From: CAYXRS01 sp964636485
GTDB lineage: Bacteria > Gemmatimonadota > Gemmatimonadetes > Gemmatimonadales > Gemmatimonadaceae
Direction: 5' to 3'
Length of the DNA: 24,235 nucleotides
NCBI GenBank assembly: GCA_964636485.1
Contig: CAZWSO010000022.1
Span: forward strand, 1-24,235
Positions 16,277 to 23,305 of the stretch are shown piece by piece. The notes under the pieces are model-generated. The model saw only the letters and a program-made list of their open reading frames with translations, did no database searches and was not told the DNA's origin. Both the position numbers and the translations under genes were made by a program. How positions within the stretch are numbered: position 1 is the stretch's first letter; every line of letters begins with the position of its first letter.

Positions 16277-17980
16277 ATGAGGTCGTCGCCGGTCAACCTG
16301 GAGGGTCAGTTCGACATCCTGATTGTCGGAGGCGGCATTCACGGTGCGTTCGCAACGCTGGAGTCCGCTCGACGCGGACTCCGTGTGCTTCTCCTGGAAG
16401 GCGGCGACTTCGGTTCTGGCACGTCCGGCAACAGCCTGCGCATCGCGCACGGGGGCCTTCGGTATCTCGCCCGTGGGGATCTTCCACGGATGCGAGAGTC
16501 CATTCGCGAGAGGGCGACGCTCATGCGCCTTGCCCCTCACCTGGTCCGCCCGTTGCCGTGCGTATTGCCGCTGGCAGGGGCGTCGCGTGTACCGGCATAT
16601 GCGGCGGCGCTTCGCATCAACGACCTGGCGGTGCGTGCAATCGCGGGCGATGGCGCGGCGCTCCCACCAGGGAGCGTACTGGGCGAGCTCCGGATGCGGG
16701 ACGTTGCCGGCAGCGAGTGGTGGGGTGCCGCGCGCCAAGCCGCCCTGTGGTACGACGCGCTTATCATCAGTCCAGAACGGCTGCTCATCATGGTCTTGCG
16801 CGAGGCGATCTCGCATGGCGCGGCAGTTCGCAACTACGCTCCGGTGGACAGCCTCCTGCGGGATCAGTCGGGTCAGGTGCAGGGCGTTCAGTCACATGAC
16901 GCACTGACGGGCGAGCGCCACGAGTTCCGGGCGAGAGTGGTGCTGAATGCCACCGCCACCGGCACGGCGGCGCTGATCGGCGATCCAGGGGCAGAGCCGT
17001 GCGCGTGGGCCGATGGATGGAATGTGGTACTGCGACGTTCCGGACCCACCGCAGCGCTGGCGCTCGCCCACCCCACGGAACCGCGATTGCTGTTCGTGGT
17101 GCCCTGGCGCGACCACGTGGTACTGGGCACGTCGTACGCGGCGCGACGCCCGACGGGTGCCGGGGCGCCCCCGATCCGGGCACCGCGAGCACCTGGCGAC
17201 GGGCTCCTGGGAGAGAGAGCACGGGCGCTCATCCGTGACGCCAACGCTTCGCTCCCTGCGCTGCACCTGCGCGAGGATGAGGTCGTTCTGGCCCATGCGG
17301 GGGTGCTTCCGATGACCCGGGATCTGGGGCGCCGGGGCGTCGTGCTCCTCGATCGCGCTCTCCTCATTGATCACGCGCGCACTGGGAGGAACCCCGGATT
17401 GATCTCGATGGTCGGCGTCAAGTGGACCACGGCCCGGCGGGTGGCGCAACGGGCCGTGGACATGTGCGAGCGGCACCTCCATCCGAGGGGGCGGCGTCGA
17501 GTGCCAGGACGCATGGAGCCACTCTGCGCCCGGGCAAAAGGGGCTGGGGTAGCCCCTGGTGGTTCGGAGGTGAAGCCGACCGCGGACGAAGTCCCAGGCT
17601 GGCGGGAGCGAACCGGCCACCTGGCTGACGGCTCAAGGCAGGCCGCACAGCTCCAGGCGGCGGATAGCTTGCCCGACCTGTATGGCCCGCTCGCGTGGGA
17701 GGTCACAGAGATGGCGCGCGCCGAGCCCGGCCTGCTCGAGCCGCTGGCGCCTGGCTGCCGCGCCATCGGTGCGCAGGTGGCGCACGCCTTCAGGAGGGAA
17801 GGAGCCGTACATCTCACCGACGCTCTGATGCGGCGCACGGACGTCGGCGCCGTCGGGTGGCCGGGTGAGGAGGCGGTGCGCCGCGCAGCGGAAATCGCGG
17901 CTGGAATCATGGGCTGGAACGACGACCGCACGAGGGAGGAGGTGCACGAGGTCCGTCAGCTTCTTGCGGGGAGCACGTGA
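16277..17980 (+). CDS. GlpD-like FAD-dependent glycerol-3-phosphate dehydrogenase family protein
   Basis: This 567-residue protein matches the FAD-dependent glycerol-3-phosphate dehydrogenase family along its length. It has the FAD dinucleotide motif (ILIVGGGIHGA, 15-24), GDFGSGTSGNSLRIAHGGLRYL (signature parts at about 43-64), RLAPHLVRPLPCVLPL, PWRDHVVLGTSY, and a DAO_C-like C-terminal domain after about 470. Family members oxidise glycerol 3-phosphate to dihydroxyacetone phosphate and pass electrons to quinone. Several usual positions differ: SSKLIHGG reads NSLRIAHGG, the NAAGPW region reads LNATATGT, and GGKLTT reads GVKWTT. A different substrate is therefore possible. It sits inside a glycan locus, divergent from a GT4, and its stop overlaps the methyltransferase start (GTGA). 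Start ATG 16277 was chosen because upstream sequence is not protein-like. Confidence 0.82.
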   Translation: MRSSPVNLEGQFDILIVGGGIHGAFATLESARRGLRVLLLEGGDFGSGTSGNSLRIAHGGLRYLARGDLPRMRESIRERATLMRLAPHLVRPLPCVLPLAGASRVPAYAAALRINDLAVRAIAGDGAALPPGSVLGELRMRDVAGSEWWGAARQAALWYDALIISPERLLIMVLREAISHGAAVRNYAPVDSLLRDQSGQVQGVQSHDALTGERHEFRARVVLNATATGTAALIGDPGAEPCAWADGWNVVLRRSGPTAALALAHPTEPRLLFVVPWRDHVVLGTSYAARRPTGAGAPPIRAPRAPGDGLLGERARALIRDANASLPALHLREDEVVLAHAGVLPMTRDLGRRGVVLLDRALLIDHARTGRNPGLISMVGVKWTTARRVAQRAVDMCERHLHPRGRRRVPGRMEPLCARAKGAGVAPGGSEVKPTADEVPGWRERTGHLADGSRQAAQLQAADSLPDLYGPLAWEVTEMARAEPGLLEPLAPGCRAIGAQVAHAFRREGAVHLTDALMRRTDVGAVGWPGEEAVRRAAEIAAGIMGWNDDRTREEVHEVRQLLAGST

Positions 17981-18816
17981 GCGGGATGCACACCGGCGAC
18001 GAGCCTTCGGGTTTCCGAGCTCGACAGCTCGAGCTGTTCGGTGCATCGGTCTTGAAGCAGGCCAAGTGGCGCCGGCTCGCCGAGGCGGCTGGAGATACAA
18101 CCGGCCTCGACGCTCTCGACCTGGGATCCGACAACGGCGTGATCAGCCACCTCTTCCGCGAGGGTGGCGGCCGTTGGAGCAGCGCGGATCTCACCGATGA
18201 GACCGTTGCCGCAATTCGGCGCATGGTGGGAGGAGAGGTGCACCGGCTCACAGGGCCGGAGCTTCCATTCCCGGATGGTTCCTTCGACCTGGTCGTCGTG
18301 GTGGATCTGCTCGAGCACATGGATGACGATCGCCGACTGCTGGAGGAGATCGCGAGGTGCCTGCGCCCAGGCGGTCGCGCGGTGCTCAACGTGCCCCACG
18401 CGCAGCGTTTCTCCCTGCTCGAGCCGGTGCGTCGAGCGCTCGGGCTCACCGATGAATGGCACGGTCACGTTCACCATGGCTATACGGCGAGCTCGCTGCG
18501 CGAGCTGCTGCCGTCATCGGTCGAGCTTACCGGCGCGCGCAGCTACTCGCGATTCTTTTCGCACCTGCTGGACACCGCGCTCAACTGGGCGTATTTGCGC
18601 AAGTCGCGGGGACAGGCAAGATCTACGACAAAGGGGATGGTGGTGACGGAAGATGGCGTGGGGAGCAGCGGTGCATCGCTGCTGCGTCGGGTCTATCCCC
18701 TCATGCGTGCATTTGCGGCCGCGGACTCGCTCATTCCATGGTCAGCCGGCTACATGATGCTGGCAACGATGCGAAAAAAGCCGGCTAGAGCCAGCCCGCC
18801 GTCCGATACCAGGTGA
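17977..18816 (+). CDS. Class I SAM-dependent methyltransferase
   Basis: This 279-residue Methyltransf_11/25-like protein has motif I as ALDLGSDNG (47-54), where the usual GxGxG loop is altered. It also has LPFPDGSFDLVVVVDLLEHM (post-I/II region) and CLRPGGRAVLNVPH (motif III). The C-terminal part (about 160-270) is family-specific and includes a mildly hydrophobic stretch near the end, so membrane association is possible. The GTG start overlaps the stop of the GlpD-like gene (GTGA, 17977-17980), so both should act in one process, perhaps modifying a glycan or lipid-linked intermediate. The 3' end overlaps the convergent SDR gene by 32 bp. Substrate unknown. Confidence 0.85.
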   Translation: MSGMHTGDEPSGFRARQLELFGASVLKQAKWRRLAEAAGDTTGLDALDLGSDNGVISHLFREGGGRWSSADLTDETVAAIRRMVGGEVHRLTGPELPFPDGSFDLVVVVDLLEHMDDDRRLLEEIARCLRPGGRAVLNVPHAQRFSLLEPVRRALGLTDEWHGHVHHGYTASSLRELLPSSVELTGARSYSRFFSHLLDTALNWAYLRKSRGQARSTTKGMVVTEDGVGSSGASLLRRVYPLMRAFAAADSLIPWSAGYMMLATMRKKPARASPPSDTR

Positions 18817-19810
18817 AGGTACGCTCGGCACCCTCTCGCCATGAGAACCGCGGAGTGTAGCCCAGCTCTCGGCGGGCTCGTGAGATGTCGAAACTCCTGC
18901 TCTTCGTGAAGAATGCGACGCGGCGCCGATACAGCGGCGGCTCGATTCGCAGCGGGACGCAAACTGCCTCGCACAGCGCCGCCGCCAAGAAAACCGGCCA
19001 AACGGGGATGTGGAATCGCGGCGGTGGCACGTCAGCCAGCTCGGCAACGATGCGAACAATCTCGTTGAGCGATAGTGCGCTATTCCCGCCAAGGATGTAA
19101 GTCCGGTCGATCGCCTCCTCGCGCGTGGCCGCGAGGAGCATACCATCCACCAAATCATCTATGTAGACCGGGTGAAGCAGCACCTCTCCCGATCCGATCA
19201 TGGGAAAGCGGCGATGAGCCACTCCGGCGAACAGCTTCAGCATGCGGCGGTCGCCAGGACCGTAGATGGAAGCGGGGCGGACGACTGTGAGCGGCACGCC
19301 CAACCTTTCCGATTCCTCCCTGACCGCGAACTCACCGGCCAGCTTGGTTGTCTGATAAATGTCGCCTGGCTCGAACGGAGCATCCTCGTCAGCTGGCTTG
19401 CCGTTCACGCCTCCGTGCACGCCGATGGTGCTGCAGTGAATCACGCGGCGCACACCGGCAGCGGCAGCCAGTTCCATGATCTTTCTCGGCGCCTCGGCGT
19501 TCACCGCCACGTACTCGGCATCCGGGAACTTCGCCTCCCGAAACAGCGCTGCGACGTTGAAGATGACCGAAGTTCCTTCGATCGCCCGGGCGAGCGCCTC
19601 GTCAGACTTGAGATCCCCCTCGCTCAGCTCCGCCCCGGCTTCGATAAGCTCGGTCGCGCGGCTCGGGATACGCACGAGCGCACGCACGCGTGCGCCCCGC
19701 CGCAGGAGCGCCCGCGCAAGATGGCTTCCCGTGTAACCGGTCGCGCCCGTGACCAGCACCGTGCCGGCGGAACTCCAGTCTCCGTCGCCGGTACGCTCGG
19801 GTCTAGTCAT
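18785..19810 (-). CDS. NAD-dependent epimerase/dehydratase (extended SDR)
   Basis: This 341-residue extended short-chain dehydrogenase has the Rossmann motif TGATGYTGSH (21-30), an active-site Ser-Thr pair in HCSTIGVHG (127-128) and the catalytic YQTTK (Y152, K156). RPASIYGPGD and HPVYIDDLV also fit nucleotide-sugar epimerases and 3-beta-HSD-like enzymes. With its glycan neighbours it probably acts on a nucleotide sugar or a lipid-linked sugar. The 3-beta-HSD/dihydroflavonol-reductase-like relatives leave other substrates open. It lies 38 bp downstream of the GT4 gene on the same strand and is the last gene of that unit. Its 3' end overlaps the convergent methyltransferase gene. Confidence 0.87.
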   Translation of the reverse strand: MTRPERTGDGDWSSAGTVLVTGATGYTGSHLARALLRRGARVRALVRIPSRATELIEAGAELSEGDLKSDEALARAIEGTSVIFNVAALFREAKFPDAEYVAVNAEAPRKIMELAAAAGVRRVIHCSTIGVHGGVNGKPADEDAPFEPGDIYQTTKLAGEFAVREESERLGVPLTVVRPASIYGPGDRRMLKLFAGVAHRRFPMIGSGEVLLHPVYIDDLVDGMLLAATREEAIDRTYILGGNSALSLNEIVRIVAELADVPPPRFHIPVWPVFLAAALCEAVCVPLRIEPPLYRRRVAFFTKSRSFDISRARRELGYTPRFSWREGAERTFTWYRTAGWL

Positions 19811-19848
19811 GACGCTCTGGACCAGTCACTACCACAAGCCATCGTTTT

Positions 19849-21204
19849 TCATACGCCGCTGCCCGCGGGACCTGGCTGCCGGCCAATCACCAGGTCGTAC
19901 GCTGCGAGCAGTTTCCGCTCAAAGGCGGCCCGAGAGTACTGATTGCGGACGCGCTCGCGAGCGGTCACGCCGAGAGAGGCATAGGCAGCTGGATCCGCAA
20001 GGACGCGACAGAGGGCATCCGCGAGACCATCGGGGGTAGGCTCGCACAGCACCGCGCACTGCTCGTCGAGAACTTGCGTATGTGTGAGCCGATCGGTCGC
20101 GACGATGGGCACTCCAGCGCTCATGTAGCTGTAGATTTTGAGCGGTGTGTTGAACCCCTCACTTCGCGGCGACACCAGCACGTCCGCCATCCCCATGAAC
20201 TCCGCCATCTCAGAAGCGGGGCGCTTCCCCGCAAAGTGAACGATTGCCCCTTCGGCAGATCCGGCCAGGGCTGCACGCGCGTTCGCGATCTGGTGCTGCT
20301 CACCGCCCACGATAACCACCCTTGCCGATGGGCAGCGAGCCGCCATCAGCGGCAACGCCGCAAGAAGCAGGTCGACACCCTGATACCGCTCGAGGTTGCC
20401 CGTGTACACGACCACTGGCGACCCCACCAGCCCGAACTCCTCTCGCAATCGCCGTACCTTGGCCGGCTGGGCGGGTCGAACAGCCTCATCCAGCGGGAAA
20501 TCCTCTACCTGGGCAATCGGAACGAGGGGTGCGGCTTCCCTCACCGTTTCGCTCAACGATCGGCATACCGTCAGCGCGAGCGCCGAGCGCCGGATCGCGG
20601 CACGCTCCATATCTCGTATGCGGTCGAGCAGCCAGGGTCTCCGCACCACGCCCATGTACTCCAGCTGGTGGGAGATCGAGGAGTCCAGATCGTAAATAAC
20701 CGGCACACCCCGCAGTCGAGCCATGGGCAGCGTGAAAAAAACCGCTTCCTCCACGGCATGCGCAACATCAAACCGCGTCGAGAGCAGCAGTCGCCACACA
20801 AGCGGGGCGAGCAGGACATCGAGCAGCACCTTGCGGCGCGAGAAGCCGATCGGGATCTCCCGAATGCCGGGTGGCATCAGGCCTCGGTGGTGCACCAGAC
20901 CGGGCACCCGCACCGGTTCTCCGAGACCGTACGTCACCAGGTGAACCTCATAGCCTGCACCGCTCAGCGTACGCACCATGTGGAGTACGTTGAGCGGAGT
21001 ACCACGAAGTTCGAAAAACGGCTGTGGCGCCACCAGGAGAACGCGCCCGAGCCGGGGCGATGGCGCCGGCCTGGCGGTCAGGGGCGTCGTCATTCTCGAA
21101 TCAACCGCCACCATTGCGTTGGGTTGCGGACGTCCCGCGTTGCTGGCGGGCCGTGATCCGTGATCGGTGCCGATCATCGAACCGTGCTGCTCTGCTCGCT
21201 CCAC
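19849..21204 (-). CDS. Family 4 glycosyltransferase (GT-B)
   Basis: The 451-residue frame begins with a GTG at 21204 that shares one base with the upstream methyltransferase stop (TAGTG), suggesting coupling. The first 50 residues look disordered, and ATGs at 21114 or 21093 are credible alternatives, closer to the usual start just before RVLLVAPQPFFELRG. The N-terminal domain contains FDVAHAVEEAVFF and YDLDSSISHQ. The C-terminal domain has VYTGNLERYQGVDLLL in place of GRLxxEKG, and SEGFNTPLKIYSYMSAG, where the second glutamate of EX7E is serine. These replacements suggest a distinct GT4 branch, still probably active. It would transfer a sugar to a lipid-linked acceptor in the cytoplasm. The SDR gene follows after 38 bp. 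Confidence 0.88.
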   Translation of the reverse strand: MERAEQHGSMIGTDHGSRPASNAGRPQPNAMVAVDSRMTTPLTARPAPSPRLGRVLLVAPQPFFELRGTPLNVLHMVRTLSGAGYEVHLVTYGLGEPVRVPGLVHHRGLMPPGIREIPIGFSRRKVLLDVLLAPLVWRLLLSTRFDVAHAVEEAVFFTLPMARLRGVPVIYDLDSSISHQLEYMGVVRRPWLLDRIRDMERAAIRRSALALTVCRSLSETVREAAPLVPIAQVEDFPLDEAVRPAQPAKVRRLREEFGLVGSPVVVYTGNLERYQGVDLLLAALPLMAARCPSARVVIVGGEQHQIANARAALAGSAEGAIVHFAGKRPASEMAEFMGMADVLVSPRSEGFNTPLKIYSYMSAGVPIVATDRLTHTQVLDEQCAVLCEPTPDGLADALCRVLADPAAYASLGVTARERVRNQYSRAAFERKLLAAYDLVIGRQPGPAGSGV

Positions 21205-22016
21205 TAGGCAATGCGCTCCGCAAGAAAAACCGCCGGTGATCCCGCGCTCTCCTTGAGTCCAAGTTGATCGAGCAATGCCTCAACGGACCGGGAGAATTCG
21301 GGCGATTTGAGCTTCCGGTGAAGCGCGATGGGCAGCACGAACTGCCGCTCGAGCCTCACGATGCGGAACCCATGGCGCGCCAGTTCCGCCGACAGCTCCT
21401 CCACGCCTATGACCGTGAAGGTACGGGCATCGGGTTCCAAACCCACCTTGATCGCGTGCAGTGCGCCCGCCAGCCGCTGTAGGCCACACCGCACTGAAAA
21501 TTCGCATATCACGAACCGTCGCGCAGCCCGACAGAGCTCCTCCACCAGATCTTGCCAGCGCGCCACATGCCCCATCAGCCGGATGCTGCACACCAGGTCG
21601 AACTCTCCATCCTGGACGGGTAGGCGGCGAATGGAGCCCATTAGGCAGCTTACTCGCTCCGGAAATCTTTCCTGCAACACCTGCACCCTGGGGAAGCACG
21701 CGGCGGCGCTGCCGTGCACGGTGACGAAGTGGCCGCGCTGAAGAAAGAGCGACGTGAGCTGTGCATGGCCACCCCCCACCTCCAGGAGACGCAGGGGTTG
21801 ATCCCCAACATGGTCGAGGATCGAGCGGACCGCGGCGGCCTGCCGCTCCAACAGGAACGCTCCGGTTGCGCCCGCAAAGCGCAGGGCATAAGCGGCCGAG
21901 GCGGTTTCGATATCGGGAGCGGCCGGGTTATTCTCCGGAAGCGCTGACGGGACCGGCAGCGGTACCCCGACGGCGTTTGACGAAAGCAAGGGGGCAATAG
22001 ACATGTGGCGACCCAT
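21204..22016 (-). CDS. Class I SAM-dependent methyltransferase
   Basis: This 270-residue protein has motif I LLEVGGGHAQLT (E79 to T88) and a Methyltransf_11-like core with LPVQDGEFDLVCSIRLMGHV and RFVICEFS. The first 40 residues are low-complexity. The C-terminal part (HGFRIVRLERQFVLPIALHRKL) resembles the closing strands of ubiquinone/menaquinone-type and sugar methyltransferases. It is first in a minus-strand unit with the GT4 and SDR genes. An ATG at 22004 is an alternative start; neither has a strong ribosome binding site. Methylation of a sugar or lipid in the locus product is likely but unproven. Confidence 0.85.
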   Translation of the reverse strand: MGRHMSIAPLLSSNAVGVPLPVPSALPENNPAAPDIETASAAYALRFAGATGAFLLERQAAAVRSILDHVGDQPLRLLEVGGGHAQLTSLFLQRGHFVTVHGSAAACFPRVQVLQERFPERVSCLMGSIRRLPVQDGEFDLVCSIRLMGHVARWQDLVEELCRAARRFVICEFSVRCGLQRLAGALHAIKVGLEPDARTFTVIGVEELSAELARHGFRIVRLERQFVLPIALHRKLKSPEFSRSVEALLDQLGLKESAGSPAVFLAERIA

Positions 22017-22351
22017 GACGGTGAGTCAGAAGGGGACACCAGACATGTCGTTGCATTCCCGCCGAGGAGGCCGATAGTAGCGCTCCGGCAACGGGTGTGG
22101 ACCTCCAACGACAGATCGGTGTGGCTCCTGGTGCCGGTACTGCGTCGAACCGGCCTTCCAACGGGCCTTGGGGCCCGTTCTGCGGCCCTAATCATGCAAG
22201 AGCCTCGCCGTGGAACAGCCAGCGGCCACGTGCAATTTTGTGCCGCCTCTTACGGCAGATTGGACTACGACGGGTGGGCTTTCGGCGGATTGTCCTGGTT
22301 CGTCAACCAACCAGCGGATCGTCGTATTCGTTCGTCCCTGACCAACTCCAC
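22017..22351. promoter_or_regulatory. Divergent intergenic region with strong inverted repeat
   Basis: This 335-base gap lies between a methyltransferase (minus) and a GT2 (plus) and should hold both promoters. AACGGGCC (22160-22167) and GGCCCGTT (22172-22179) form a perfect 8-bp stem with a TTGG loop; no T-run follows, so an operator or mRNA leader hairpin fits better than a terminator. The GT2 frame is open back to 22097, but the extra residues look non-coding. No clear ribosome binding site precedes the ATG at 22352. Confidence 0.45.
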
Positions 22352-23305
22352 ATGAGAACTGCCGATCTTCGACTCTCGGTCGTGGTGCCCCTGTACAATG
22401 AGGAGGAAAGCGTCGGCCCCCTCATTGGCGCGATCCGGGAGGCAATGAAGGCGGAGCCCTCCTGGGAGGTGGTGCTGGTGGATGACGGAAGCAGGGACCG
22501 GACGGTCGAGCGCCTGAATGCCTTGGGCGCGGACGATCCGCGCATTCGACTGGTTCGGCTCGCCCGGAACTATGGGCAGACCCAGGCCATGCAGGCGGGC
22601 TTTGACCATGCCCGTGGAACTGTAGTGGTCAGCATGGACGGCGACCTCCAGAACGATCCGGCCGACATCCCGGTGCTCGTGCGGAAGCTGAACGAGGGCT
22701 ACGACCTCGTTGCCGGGTACCGGCAGCGACGGCAGGACAAGCTCATCACCCGGAAGATACCTTCGTTCGTTGCCAATCGTCTCATCGCATGGCTTACCGG
22801 CGTACGCATCCGCGACAACGGTTGCTCGCTCAAGGCATATCGGCGATCGCTCCTCGACCAGCTCGACCTGTACTCCGACATGCACCGCTTTCTTCCGGCG
22901 CTCGCTGCTGCCACGGCGGGCGCGCGCATCACTGAGATCCCCGTGCGACATCATCCCAGAAGGTTCGGTCAGAGCAAGTACGGGTTGTCGCGCATCGGAA
23001 AGATTCTGGCCGACCTGCTCACAATCAAGATGATCGCGTCCTTCAGGGAGCGGCCGCTCACCTTGTTCGCGGTGGGCTCGGCAGCCGCATTAGTCTTCGC
23101 CCTGGTACTGGGTGGCTACTGGCTGTTCTCAATCGAGCATTTCGGCGTCCGTGAGGATCGGGCGTACGTGCTCCCGGCTGCGGCACTGCTCTGGGTGACT
23201 CTTTCATTCTACCTGTTGATGCTCGGTCTCATCGCCCAGGTGGCGCTCCACCAGTCTCGCCGCGGCGATTCGGGCGAAGAGCCTGCGGGAATGGGAGCGT
23301 CCTGA
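22352..23305 (+). CDS. Polyprenyl-phosphate-type GT2 glycosyltransferase (GtrB/DPM1-like)
   Basis: This 317-residue protein has a GT-A domain with VVPLYNEEES (11-20), VDDGS (D44-D45), the metal-binding DGDLQNDP (96-103) and RDNGCSLKAYR (154-164). Two membrane helices follow at about 237-259 and 271-299. This architecture is that of GtrB, ArnC and dolichol-phosphate mannose synthase-like enzymes, which move a sugar from a nucleotide donor to undecaprenyl phosphate at the inner membrane. The catalytic residues are all present. The start was placed just before the first beta-strand. Its stop shares one base with the next start (TGATG), coupling it to the inactive-looking paralogue downstream. 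Donor sugar not determinable. Confidence 0.92.
   Translation: MRTADLRLSVVVPLYNEEESVGPLIGAIREAMKAEPSWEVVLVDDGSRDRTVERLNALGADDPRIRLVRLARNYGQTQAMQAGFDHARGTVVVSMDGDLQNDPADIPVLVRKLNEGYDLVAGYRQRRQDKLITRKIPSFVANRLIAWLTGVRIRDNGCSLKAYRRSLLDQLDLYSDMHRFLPALAAATAGARITEIPVRHHPRRFGQSKYGLSRIGKILADLLTIKMIASFRERPLTLFAVGSAAALVFALVLGGYWLFSIEHFGVREDRAYVLPAAALLWVTLSFYLLMLGLIAQVALHQSRRGDSGEEPAGMGAS

Noticed and set aside
16189..16296. Upstream extension of the GT4 to the ATG at 16296
   Set aside because: It would overlap the divergent GlpD-like start, and the GTG at 16188 has a strong ribosome binding site five bases upstream.
20074..21156. Plus-strand open frame (360 codons) opposite the GT4 gene
   Set aside because: It is rich in His, Arg and Gln as expected of a mirror frame; the minus-strand GT4 has clear motifs.
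22097..22351. Upstream extension of the GT2 to 22097
   Set aside because: The added 85 residues are non-family-like and precede the first beta-strand of the GT-A fold; the ATG at 22352 is the natural start.
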